DNA from: UKL13-2 sp038206765
GTDB lineage: Bacteria; Pseudomonadota; Gammaproteobacteria; Burkholderiales; Usitatibacteraceae
NCBI GenBank assembly: GCA_038206765.1
Contig: JBBRAM010000015.1
Span: forward strand, 1 to 64,000
Reading direction: 5' to 3'
Length of the DNA stretch: 64,000 nucleotides
Position 1 is the stretch's first letter; every line of letters starts with the position of its first letter. Below are positions 25,658-33,230 of this stretch, one piece after another. Position numbers and translations under genes: made by a program. The notes beneath the pieces are model-generated. The model was not told the origin of the DNA, ran no database searches, and worked only from the letters and a program-made list of their open reading frames with translations.

Positions 25658-26923
25658 ATGAACGCAATCAAAACCACCTCGCTTGCAACCTCGTCTGCCT
25701 TATTGGTCGTAGCGCTTTCTACACTCTCCGGCTGTAGCTTGTTTTCGATGTTTTCCGAAAACAAAAATACGGATTATCGTGCCCAGACCGCCGTCAAACC
25801 GGCCTCGCTGGAGGTGCCGCCTGATCTGACCTCGCCGATTGCCGATGACCGTTTCGTGATTCCCGATAACAAGGCAGTCACTTACTCTGCCTACAACCGC
25901 GACCGTGCCAACCCGCAGGTTCAACAAAGCAGCAACGCTGTGTTGTCGAAAATTGACGGCGTCCGAATCGAGCGTGCTGGCGAGCAGCGCTGGCTAGTCG
26001 TCAAAACCACCACTGACAAAGCGTGGGCGGTCTCCAGAGCATTTTGGGGCGAACTGGGCTATGTGCTTAATCGCGAATCGCCCGAAATTGGCATCATGGA
26101 AACTGACTGGGCCGAAGTTCGCAACAAGGCGCCGCAAAACATTATTGGGCGCACCGTTGGTCGCGTGGTGGAGAGCCTTTCCTCAACCGGCGAGCGTGAT
26201 AAATTCCGAACCCGCCTCGAATCCGGCGCCGAACCCGGCACCGTCGAGATTTACATCAGCCACCGCGGTCTAGAAGAAAACTTCAATAATGCCGACAGGC
26301 AAAGCCTTTCGTGGCAGCCCCGTGGCGCGGACAAAGAACTTGAAATCGAGATGTTGTCCCGCTTAATGCTCAAGTTTAACGGTGCCAACGCTGCGGCTGA
26401 ATCCGTGAACAAAGCAACGGTTGCCGGCGCCGCCGTAACCGTAGCCACAAGGGCATCATTTGATCGCGATAAAGGCGGGGCACTCAAAGTCAACGATCCG
26501 TTCGACCGCGCATGGCGTCGTGTCGGTTTGGCGCTCGACAATATCGGCTTCACGGTCGAAGATCGTGATCGTTCAAAGGGCTTATTCTTTGTTCGCTACA
26601 TTGATCCTGATGCAGACGCAAAATCTGGCGCATCCGAAAAAGGCATTCTGGACCGCCTCGCGTTTTGGCGCAAAGATGACCCTGCCGCTAGCAAAAATGA
26701 TGTTGCTGTTGTAAACAAACCGGCTGAAAAAGGCTTCTTAGATAAACTCGCGTTCTGGCGCAAAGATGATCCAGCCAGCAAGCCGCAATACCGTCTCTTT
26801 GTATCAGATGCGCCAGGCGGAGCCGGCGGGTCAGATGTTGTCGTACAAACACCTGATGGCAAACCCGATAATTCGCCTACTGCAAAGCGCATTCTTTCTT
26901 TGCTGCTAGAACAGCTGAAGTAG
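25658..26923 (+). CDS. bamC: Outer-membrane assembly lipoprotein BamC
   Basis: Lipoprotein subunit of the BAM complex that inserts beta-barrel proteins in the outer membrane. A signal peptide ends at LSGCS (lipidated Cys), followed by the unstructured segment with DYRAQTAVKPASLEVPPDL that binds BamD, then two helix-grip domains (about residues 95-235 and 265-420). The second domain is disrupted by a duplicated 17-residue block (near residues 327-343 and 357-373, both with LAFWRKDDPA). ATG 25658 puts the signal peptide at the N-terminus; the longer frame overlaps the dapA end region and is less likely. A good terminator follows. Confidence 0.92.
   Translation: MNAIKTTSLATSSALLVVALSTLSGCSLFSMFSENKNTDYRAQTAVKPASLEVPPDLTSPIADDRFVIPDNKAVTYSAYNRDRANPQVQQSSNAVLSKIDGVRIERAGEQRWLVVKTTTDKAWAVSRAFWGELGYVLNRESPEIGIMETDWAEVRNKAPQNIIGRTVGRVVESLSSTGERDKFRTRLESGAEPGTVEIYISHRGLEENFNNADRQSLSWQPRGADKELEIEMLSRLMLKFNGANAAAESVNKATVAGAAVTVATRASFDRDKGGALKVNDPFDRAWRRVGLALDNIGFTVEDRDRSKGLFFVRYIDPDADAKSGASEKGILDRLAFWRKDDPAASKNDVAVVNKPAEKGFLDKLAFWRKDDPASKPQYRLFVSDAPGGAGGSDVVVQTPDGKPDNSPTAKRILSLLLEQLK
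26636..26776 (+). repeat. In-frame duplicated 51-bp block inside bamC
   Basis: Two copies (26636-26686 and 26726-26776) share most bases and encode EKGxLDxLAFWRKDDPA in both cases, with 39 bases between. Differences are mainly at third positions, suggesting an older duplication kept under coding constraint. Confidence 0.85.
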
Positions 26924-26960
26924 CGCTCCGCTGCAAGTTAAGGTGATTTAACACTAAGCT

Positions 26961-26997
26961 AACGGGCTTGTCCGATCAAGACAAGCCCGTTTTTTAT
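26961..26997 (+). terminator. Rho-independent terminator after bamC
   Basis: Twelve-base stem AACGGGCTTGTC / GACAAGCCCGTT around a six-to-seven base loop, running into a T-tract. It closes the dapA-bamC unit. Confidence 0.9.
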
Positions 26998-27067
26998 GGG
27001 TGTACGAGAGCTTGCTGTTATCGGTATCGTTGCAGCAGTGACGTCCGTAACATGATCAGGAGGTAGT

Positions 27068-27850
27068 TTGGCATTGAAATTTACATCGCTCGGTAGCGGC
27101 AGCGAGGGCAATGCGCTTATCGTTGAGGTGAGCGCCGCAACCACCCATACGCGTTTGATGATGGACTGTGGCTTCGGATTGGCCGAAACCGAACTACGCT
27201 TATCCCGCGCGGGTTTAGCGGCCAAGGATTTGGATGCCATTGTGGTGACCCATGAACATTCAGACCATATCGGTGGCGTTGCCCGCTTCGCCCGCAAACA
27301 CAGCATTCCGGTATGGATGACGCACGGCACCGCTAAAGTATTGCGCGAGAATTCAATCCCCACCGCCCTCATGAATTTTGTGGATCCACATGCCGTGTTT
27401 AGTGTGGGTGATATTCACGTGACGCCATATTTCGTGCCGCATGATGCTTATGAGCCGGTGCAATATGTGTTTTCAGATGGCGCAAAACGGCTTGGCGTGT
27501 TGACCGACACCGGCGCACTAACCGCGCATATTGAGGCGACGTTATCGGGCTGCGATGCGCTGGTACTTGAGTGCAACCACGATTTGGAGATGCTCATGGC
27601 GGGCCCCTATCCGGTGAGTCTGAAGCGGCGCGTTTCGGGCAAATTCGGTCACTTGGATAATCTGACGGCGGCCTCATTGCTCGCAAAAATTGACTGCAGC
27701 AAGCTTAAACATATCATCGCTGCACATCTATCAAAACGTAATAATTCTCCCGATCTGGCACGTGGTGCACTGGCGGCGGTGTTGGCATCAAGCACAGAAT
27801 GGATCGGTATTGCCGAGCAGGAGACGGGCTTTGCGTGGCGCGAGGCTTAG
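27068..27850 (+). CDS. MBL-fold metallohydrolase (YycJ/WalJ-like)
   Basis: A 260-residue metallo-beta-lactamase-fold hydrolase. The metal-binding THEHSDHIGG motif, an upstream SLGSGSEGNALIVE strand, the LTDTGALT aspartate motif and the LECNHD block place it with YycJ-type enzymes, which are proposed to be nucleases or phosphodiesterases. A strong AGGAGG lies at 27058-27063, so translation should begin at TTG 27068 or TTG 27074; the protein starts at the conserved domain either way. It is separated from bamC by a terminator and so has its own promoter in the intervening 70 bases. Confidence 0.9.
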   Translation: MALKFTSLGSGSEGNALIVEVSAATTHTRLMMDCGFGLAETELRLSRAGLAAKDLDAIVVTHEHSDHIGGVARFARKHSIPVWMTHGTAKVLRENSIPTALMNFVDPHAVFSVGDIHVTPYFVPHDAYEPVQYVFSDGAKRLGVLTDTGALTAHIEATLSGCDALVLECNHDLEMLMAGPYPVSLKRRVSGKFGHLDNLTAASLLAKIDCSKLKHIIAAHLSKRNNSPDLARGALAAVLASSTEWIGIAEQETGFAWREA

Positions 27851-27953
27851 GGACTGTTCTGATTGCAGGCGCCAGTCACGGCATCAGTCTTAAAATTCGG
27901 GTGCCAGCAATTGAAATGCAGAAACTAAAATGCATAATCAAAACCCGAAAATA

Positions 27954-27981
27954 AAAACGCCGACTCGAAAGTCGGCGTTTT
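27954..27981 (-). terminator. Rho-independent terminator of the Ala/Lys-rich lipoprotein gene
   Basis: Stem CGCCGAC / GTCGGCG flanked by A4/T4 with a six-base loop. On the minus strand a T-rich TTTTTAT follows, as expected downstream of the gene at 28020-28436. Confidence 0.85.
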
Positions 27982-28019
27982 CAGTATTGCTAATGTTACA
28001 GTGACTGCGAACCGAAGAA

Positions 28020-28436
28020 TTACTTCTTTGGTGTTGCAGCGGCAGCAGCGTCTTTTGCACCAGCAACAGCTTTGGCAGCGGCGTCTTTAGCAGCATCTTT
28101 AGTGGCTTCAGCAGCTTTGCCAGCCGCATCTTTAGTTGCGGTTGCAGCAGCACCAACGGCTTCTTTAGCTTCTTTAGCCATTTCTTTGCCAGCAGCAGTT
28201 GCACCAGCAGCAGCGTCTTTACCAGCTTCAACGGCTTTAGTAGCACCGTCTTTAGCAGCGTCAACAACAGCAGCGCTAGTTGTTTTGGCAGCATCAGCAG
28301 CAGCATCAGTTACAGCCTTAGGCATTTCGATTTTAGGCGCATCAACTTTTGGTGCTTCAACTTTTTTGGCTTCTTCTTTACCGCAAGCGGCTAAACCGAT
28401 TGCAACGATTGCTACAGCGACGATTGACTTATTCAT
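28020..28436 (-). CDS. Alanine/lysine-rich low-complexity lipoprotein
   Basis: A 138-residue protein with a lipoprotein signal peptide (LAACG, Cys18) and then an almost pure Ala/Lys/Asp/Glu/Thr sequence with an 11-residue-like periodicity of AAKDA and ATKDAA units, predicted to form a long amphipathic helix. It resembles LEA-like or apolipoprotein-like stress and envelope proteins; function cannot be assigned by family. A short Lys/Pro/Val linker separates the anchor from the helix. It is monocistronic with a perfect terminator downstream and a 24-base AT-rich palindrome 34 bases before the start codon. The opposite-strand frame is a codon shadow. Confidence 0.8.
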   Translation of the reverse strand: MNKSIVAVAIVAIGLAACGKEEAKKVEAPKVDAPKIEMPKAVTDAAADAAKTTSAAVVDAAKDGATKAVEAGKDAAAGATAAGKEMAKEAKEAVGAAATATKDAAGKAAEATKDAAKDAAAKAVAGAKDAAAAATPKK

Positions 28437-28469
28437 GTGACTTCCCTTGATGAATGAATTAAAGAGTGA

Positions 28470-28493
28470 AAAAATTTTTGATCAAAAATTTTT
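28470..28493. promoter_or_regulatory. Perfect 24-bp AT-rich palindrome upstream of the lipoprotein gene
   Basis: The sequence is A5-T5-GATC-A5-T5, exactly self-complementary, 34 bases upstream of the lipoprotein start. It could be an operator for a dimeric regulator or a structured mRNA leader; which is not decidable from sequence. Confidence 0.5.
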
Positions 28494-28776
28494 ATCGGCT
28501 ATGGCGACCTTTTGCCGTCTTGGAGCATATGTTGCTTGTGCTTCAATAGTTCCGCGAGTCATGCTTGAGTTACCGTTACAACATTGACCGACTGTCAAGT
28601 ATATCATCGGTGTGATGCACCGCACAATAGTTCCCGGAAAGTTCCCCAAAATCACGGAATTTTTTACTATTTTTCCGTTCAGCCCGATCGAAGCTAAATT
28701 TGGGACGTATTTTGGGCCTGAATTAGGCCAAAAACAGCTGCTGGCGGGGCTCTCGGCGCTTTGAGCATAGTTCCTT

Positions 28777-28825
28777 GTTTCGGTATTTCATTATTTCGTT
28801 ATTTCCGTATTTCGTCGTTTTATCG
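28777..28825. repeat. Irregular TATTTC repeats
   Basis: Four to five tandem-like copies of a 9-base unit close to TATTTCNGT end exactly at the stop codon of the DUF7931 gene, on its downstream side. Confidence 0.6.
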
Positions 28826-29335
28826 TTACAGGCCAACTGCGCCGCCAATCGTCGCTAATTCGGTGCTTTCCCAAATCTGCTCAAATCGATCCACAAACGG
28901 CTGGGCGTTTTCGGGTTGATGCAGTGTTAAAACCGAGCGTGGGTGCTCAAAATAGGGTTTTCGCCAAAAATGGGCCTGATCGGCAATAATCATCACGTCC
29001 TTCGCCTCGCGGGCCTGGCCAACTGTGCGCTGGATCAATAGTTGTGTTGAAAACAGCCCTTTCAGCGCCACCAAACGCGCCAGCTCGCTCTCGATGCCCG
29101 CTGTCTCATGCAGCGCGATGCGGATTCGGTTGCCGCGATTGGCCAGCAATATCGCCTTCAAAATATCGATCCGCTGCGGACGTCCGAAATCGCGACTGCG
29201 CAACATTTGCGGCGAAGCATCAAATATCATAATGTCGTGCTGTGCTACCGCGAGCAATGACTCGATTGCTTCAAGCGCATCGGCATTGCTTTCCATCAAT
29301 CGATAGACGGGTTCAGGGATCGCGACAGTATTCAT
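28826..29335 (-). CDS. DUF7931-type protein of unknown function
   Basis: A 169-residue soluble protein of a conserved betaproteobacterial family (DUF7931, named from memory) with no known activity. It has mixed alpha/beta patterning: IMIFDASPQMLRSRDFG and a late DVMIIADQAHFWRKP block are the most family-like segments. A strong GGAGG ribosome-binding site six bases before ATG 29335 fixes the start. It lies 45 bases after the uL16-hydroxylase-type cupin gene on the same strand, a recurrent pairing, and may be co-transcribed. Confidence 0.75.
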   Translation of the reverse strand: MNTVAIPEPVYRLMESNADALEAIESLLAVAQHDIMIFDASPQMLRSRDFGRPQRIDILKAILLANRGNRIRIALHETAGIESELARLVALKGLFSTQLLIQRTVGQAREAKDVMIIADQAHFWRKPYFEHPRSVLTLHQPENAQPFVDRFEQIWESTELATIGGAVGL

Positions 29336-29380
29336 GATTTCCTCCTGCAAAAAAGATTGTGGCGCCGAATTGGGACAAAC

Positions 29381-30694
29381 TCAATTGAGATGCAAATAAC
29401 CATCGCAATAGGCCTTATAAAATTTTTCAAGTGCGGCAGGCGATAAGCTGGAAAGCCGCGCCGATGCTAGCGTTCTGGCGTCCGACAAGCTTTGCCAAGC
29501 AGCGTATTCATCATTTACCGTTGCTAAATTTCTGGTTGTATTTCTGGTTGTATTTTCGACGTCATTTACGGAGCTACGATCAAGCCAAATTTCGCCATTT
29601 AAATAGATATGATCGTCATCGTACAAAAGTCTGGTTTTAGGATCAAGGCTCACGCCCCTCGCCGCTTTGGGCTTTACCGCCTTGGTGAATGCACCAGACG
29701 AAATGCAATCCTCAGGCGCGTCAAAATAAACATGGGATTTCGGCTCAGTTAAGTAGCAGCCCAGGAACCGCGCCATCATGCTTTTGTTGCTCGTTGCCTG
29801 CTGAAGCGGATTGAGCATCGTTGCAACCCGTTGAAGCATATTCGCATCAATTTCGCCTGGGGCTACCGTTGGGCGTAAATCCGGGTCGAGATATTGACCA
29901 TCCACCCGCAGCTCATCGTACAAATAATCGATAAACGCGGTTGTTAGCTCCTGTTGAGACGGCGCACGAAAACCAACCGACCACGTCACGCATTCATCGG
30001 TCTCAGCTACGCCGTGATGGGCAATGTCTGGCGGTAGATACAGCATATCGCCCGGGTTCAACACCCAATCTTGTTCGGCTTTAAAATGCGACAAAATTTT
30101 CAGTGGCATATTCGGCTGTAGGCGTAAATCATCCTGTGCCGATATCTGCCACCGGCGCTGCCCATGGCCTTGCAGCAAAAACACATCATACGAATCCACA
30201 TGAGGCCCCACGCCGCCGCCTTTGACGGCGTAGCTGACCATCAAATCATCGATCCGCGCATTCGGAATGAAATTAAATTTCTGCAACAGTTGATGCGCTT
30301 CATGCGAAAAATGCTGCGTATCTTGAATCAGCACGGTCCAGATGGAATCCGCTAATGTTGCCAAATCGCGAAAATCCTTTGCGGTAAACGGGCCTTGCTG
30401 CAATTGCCATTCAGGTTTTTTCACACCGTTTTTTCCATGCGTGCGCCGCACAATCAAACGGCTCTCAGCCTCTTCGCGCTTCGCGAGCGTGAGGATTTCT
30501 TTGATCGTTAATGGCGGCGCAAATCCGGGATCCGCAAATTCCGGAAACGCGCCACGAATCAACAGTGGCTTTTTCTGCCAATAGTCGCTTAGGAATTCAT
30601 GAGGAGAAAGGCTGCCGAGCATGACAAAATTCAAATTGTTCTCACATTGAACAATTTTTGCTTCAATTTTTGCAGCTACAGTTTTTTTAGGCAT
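29381..30694 (-). CDS. JmjC-type cupin, ribosomal protein uL16 arginine hydroxylase-like (RoxA/YcfD)
   Basis: Fe(II)/2-oxoglutarate-dependent oxygenase of the RoxA/YcfD family, whose E. coli member hydroxylates an arginine of ribosomal protein L16. The metal motif HxD is present in GPHVDSYDVF, and LYLPPDIAHHGVAET provides the distal histidine; GHGQRRW follows the first strand as in relatives. A C-terminal winged-helix-like region (after about residue 290) is present, giving 437 residues, somewhat longer than YcfD. Codons before residue 25 (MLGSLSPHEF) look non-conserved, so the true start may be 30622. It is upstream of the DUF7931 gene. Confidence 0.88.
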   Translation of the reverse strand: MPKKTVAAKIEAKIVQCENNLNFVMLGSLSPHEFLSDYWQKKPLLIRGAFPEFADPGFAPPLTIKEILTLAKREEAESRLIVRRTHGKNGVKKPEWQLQQGPFTAKDFRDLATLADSIWTVLIQDTQHFSHEAHQLLQKFNFIPNARIDDLMVSYAVKGGGVGPHVDSYDVFLLQGHGQRRWQISAQDDLRLQPNMPLKILSHFKAEQDWVLNPGDMLYLPPDIAHHGVAETDECVTWSVGFRAPSQQELTTAFIDYLYDELRVDGQYLDPDLRPTVAPGEIDANMLQRVATMLNPLQQATSNKSMMARFLGCYLTEPKSHVYFDAPEDCISSGAFTKAVKPKAARGVSLDPKTRLLYDDDHIYLNGEIWLDRSSVNDVENTTRNTTRNLATVNDEYAAWQSLSDARTLASARLSSLSPAALEKFYKAYCDGYLHLN

Positions 30695-30893
30695 GGGATG
30701 CTTCGCAGGAATGAAATAACTTGCTGAATTTCTATTACAGTGGCCGAGATTTTATTTACCGGTTGTTTAAATAAAATTAAATTAATCAGGTAAGATTTGG
30801 GCATTCATGAAGGCGTGTTTCAATATCGAACAAGCACTGATAACAACAACGACAGCGATTCAATTCACTCAACTTTTTGGGATGGAAACGACG

Positions 30894-31445
30894 ATGTTAC
30901 AGGTTGGCACTGCTGCTCCCGTATTTGAACTTCCCGATGCCAGTATGGAAATGATCCGTCTTTCCAGCTTTCGCGGCAAGAAGAACGTTGTCCTTTATTT
31001 TTACCCAAAGGACGGCACGCCGGTTTGTACGCGTGAGGCGATTGATTTTTCAGATCATGAAGATGATTTCGCTGAATGCGACACCGTGGTGATGGGTGTC
31101 TCGCGCGATGATTGCATGGTGCATGAAGCGTTTTCGGATAAGCACGGCATTTCAGTCAGGCTACTCTCGGACATGGATTGTGAAGTCTCGCGGATGTATG
31201 AGGTTTACAAAGAATATCGCTCAGGCCAAAACACAAACGGGCAGACGAACGGAAACGGCAGCATTGGTAGCAACAGAAGCATCGGAAGCAACAGTAGCAA
31301 TGGCGGAAATGTGCAAATCAGCGTGCAGCGCTGCACATTTATTATTGATAAAAAGGGCGTCGTGCGTCACATTCTGCCGGATATGAATCCGCGTTTGCAG
31401 GTCGCCGAAGTGCTTAAAATGGTTAGGCAAATACATGGTCATTAG
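30894..31445 (+). CDS. Peroxiredoxin, Bcp/AhpC-TSA type, with Asn/Gly/Ser insertion
   Basis: Thiol peroxidase that reduces hydroperoxides. The thioredoxin-fold blocks are typical of Bcp: VGTAAPVFELPD, YFYPKDGTPVCTREAIDF with peroxidatic Cys45, and VMGVSRD. The usual resolving Cys five residues after the peroxidatic one is replaced (Ile50), so it is 1-Cys or uses another cysteine (62, 74, 96 or 147). A 30-residue Asn/Gly/Ser low-complexity segment (110-139) interrupts the fold between helix and strand. I prefer ATG 30894, where the family begins, over upstream ATGs at 30807 and 30882. Its end overlaps slyD by 11 bases. Confidence 0.88.
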   Translation: MLQVGTAAPVFELPDASMEMIRLSSFRGKKNVVLYFYPKDGTPVCTREAIDFSDHEDDFAECDTVVMGVSRDDCMVHEAFSDKHGISVRLLSDMDCEVSRMYEVYKEYRSGQNTNGQTNGNGSIGSNRSIGSNSSNGGNVQISVQRCTFIIDKKGVVRHILPDMNPRLQVAEVLKMVRQIHGH

Positions 31446-31917
31446 CAAAGATTCAGTCGTCACTTTAAGCTATGAATTAAGCGATTGCGATGGCAATATT
31501 TTAGAAGAAGTCGGGTCCAAAATGGCCTACATCCACGGCCATGCAGGCATTTTCCCCTTGGTTGAAGCAGGCTTGGCGGGTAAAGCCGTCGGCGATAAAT
31601 TCGATATTTCATTAGAACCTATCGACGCCTTCGGTGAATACGATGAAAAACTCATCCGGATCGAGCCCAAAGAAGTTTTCCCCGCCAACCTAGAAGTCGG
31701 CTCCCAGTTTGAAGGCCTGCCACCGGGCGAAGAAGATGATAAATGGGTCGTCTATACCGTCACCAACATCGCCGACGGCCAAGTCGTGATCGACGGCAAT
31801 CATCCGCTAGCTGGCGAGCGGTTGATTTTTAAATGTACGGTGGATGAGGTAAGGGCTGCGACGGCTGAGGAGTTGTCGCATGGGCATGTGCATGGGGATC
31901 ATGGGCATCATCACTAG
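31435..31917 (+). CDS. slyD: FKBP-type peptidyl-prolyl isomerase SlyD
   Basis: Proline isomerase and chaperone, in relatives also a nickel-binding protein that helps metallate hydrogenases. The 160-residue protein has the FKBP half-domain (SKDSVVTLSYELSD, FGEYDEKLI), the insert-in-flap domain (around 65-125) and a histidine-rich end (HGHVHGDHGHHH) suited to divalent metals. Its start lies inside the end of the peroxiredoxin gene, and its own metal-binding tail overlaps the next gene by 38 bases, so the three are translationally linked. Confidence 0.95.
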   Translation: MVISKDSVVTLSYELSDCDGNILEEVGSKMAYIHGHAGIFPLVEAGLAGKAVGDKFDISLEPIDAFGEYDEKLIRIEPKEVFPANLEVGSQFEGLPPGEEDDKWVVYTVTNIADGQVVIDGNHPLAGERLIFKCTVDEVRAATAEELSHGHVHGDHGHHH

Positions 31918-32608
31918 GAAGCAAGAAAATCTGCCGCTCTTCATTGTCGCTTTGGTCGGCTTCGTACTTTGGCTTGATTCCTATACTGCCAACGCCGCTC
32001 TGATCATTGCACTCGCCGTTGCACCTTGGTATTCAATCTGGATATGCCGAAAATATCGAAACAAGTTCTCAGTTTATGACGAGTACACAATTTCCAGCGG
32101 CGACGGCCGCCAGAGCAACGATTTAGGAGCATTATTTTTTATTGCTTGCGCTCTGCTAGCGATGGCTGGGGTGGTATACGGATCATTGACGACGCCCTTG
32201 AAATTGATCGCCCCAAGTTTCGCGATTGTCGTGGTAATGACATCAATTTTGGTTTTTGCGGAACCGGCGTTGCGACGGAAATGTTTTACGCTTTTTTTCG
32301 TCGTTATTTTGCTGTTTGGCTATGCTGCCGGCTTGATCACTGTTACTAATCAACACTTTGACTATCACGAGCCGATAAAACATCGCGTCAAAATTTTTGA
32401 CAAAACTGAACGCAAGGGCAAAGGCGGCGGGTTTTTCTTAAACCTAGATGCATGGAGCCCTCAGCAGAAAAGTATTGCCCCAGACATCCGTGTCAAAAAT
32501 CAGTTTTACAACGCTATCATCATCGGGCAAGACGTTTGTGTCTTTGAATACCCTGGTGCGCTTTTTCTGAATTGGTACACAGTCACATATGCGCAAGCGT
32601 GCAACTAA
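31880..32608 (+). CDS. Integral membrane protein, unknown function
   Basis: A 242-residue protein with four hydrophobic segments (about residues 18-38, 40-54, 81-100, 106-150 as two) followed by a soluble C-terminal part of around 80 residues. I do not recognise the family. The start at 31880 is supported by GAGGAG exactly seven bases before ATG, located inside the last codons of slyD, so translation would be coupled to SlyD. Three further ATGs lie within the first eight codons. Confidence 0.6.
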   Translation: MGMCMGIMGIITRKQENLPLFIVALVGFVLWLDSYTANAALIIALAVAPWYSIWICRKYRNKFSVYDEYTISSGDGRQSNDLGALFFIACALLAMAGVVYGSLTTPLKLIAPSFAIVVVMTSILVFAEPALRRKCFTLFFVVILLFGYAAGLITVTNQHFDYHEPIKHRVKIFDKTERKGKGGGFFLNLDAWSPQQKSIAPDIRVKNQFYNAIIIGQDVCVFEYPGALFLNWYTVTYAQACN

Positions 32609-32620
32609 GCTCGGCAGCCG

Positions 32621-32651
32621 TAGCCCGGCCAAGCGAAGCGCCGCCGGGCTA
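32621..32651 (+). repeat. REP hairpin, left of the transposase remnant
   Basis: Palindromic stem TAGCCCGGC / GCCGGGCTA around a 13-base loop containing AAGCGAAGCG. It matches the right-hand copy at 33192-33222 as an inverted repeat with two differences. Confidence 0.85.
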
Positions 32652-32695
32652 TCGTCCCATCATTCACCAAACTCCCCTCCAGCCGAAGCACCCGC

Positions 32696-33181
32696 TCAAC
32701 TCGGCGTCAACATTCCACGCTCAATATATCGGTGAATCGTCGAATGCGGCCAATCAACCGCCTGTTTAACGTGCCCATGTTTTACCGGAGTAATATGCAC
32801 GTAATTCACGTGCGCTTCGAAATCACGATCATCACGAATCGTATGTTCCCAAAATCGTTTTTGCCATAACTTGTATTTGCCGCTTGCATCTTTTTCGACG
32901 GGCACACCTTCATGCAAAAGATGTTTGGTGAATTCGGCTTTGATCCGGCGGATGCGTTGCAAATAATTTTGGTCGTCGGGTGGCAGCGTCCACACCGCGT
33001 GCCAATGATCAGGCAGCACGACCATTGCGTCAATTGTGAAGGGAAGCTTCGCCTTCACATCACGGACGATGTTTCGCTAAGCGTCAATGTGATCGATCAG
33101 CAGCGCACGCCTACGGTCATGCAGATTGACTGTGAAGAAGAATGTGCCGCCAGCTAGCTGACTAGGACGATATTGAACCAT
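32696..33181 (-). pseudogene. REP-associated tyrosine transposase (RAYT, Y1_Tnp), interrupted by amber stop
   Basis: IS200/IS605-like single-stranded-DNA transposase domain of the RAYT group. Reading from ATG 33181, the N-terminal block with GGTFFFTVNLHDRRRALL is followed by a TAG at 33077-33079, exactly where relatives have a leucine (TTG); reading on gives PFTIDAMVVLPDHWHAVWTL with the HxH metal motif, then YVHITPVKHGHV with the catalytic tyrosine region. So a single base change has split the gene. The rest of the frame, 161 codons in total, is intact. It is flanked by inverted REP hairpins, the substrates of these enzymes. The intact part (32696-33058) could only be translated from an internal start. 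Confidence 0.85.
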
Positions 33182-33191
33182 GTGTGGAGGG

Positions 33192-33222
33192 TACCCCGGC
33201 GGCGCTTCGCTTGGCTGGGCTA
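33192..33222 (-). repeat. REP hairpin, right of the transposase remnant
   Basis: Inverted copy of the element at 32621-32651 (29 of 31 bases), located just upstream of the transposase start and next to the 3' end of mutS. Confidence 0.85.
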
Positions 33223-33230
33223 CGGGAGCC

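Larger units (their letters stand above)
28437..28825. other. Leader region and repeat-rich intergenic DNA
   Basis: Contains the palindrome at 28470-28493 and, at its other end, the TATTTC repeats at 28777-28825. The middle shows no gene. Confidence 0.5.

Noticed and set aside
28072..28440. Alanine-rich plus-strand frame
   Set aside because: Codon shadow of the Ala/Lys-rich lipoprotein on the other strand, which has signal peptide and terminator.
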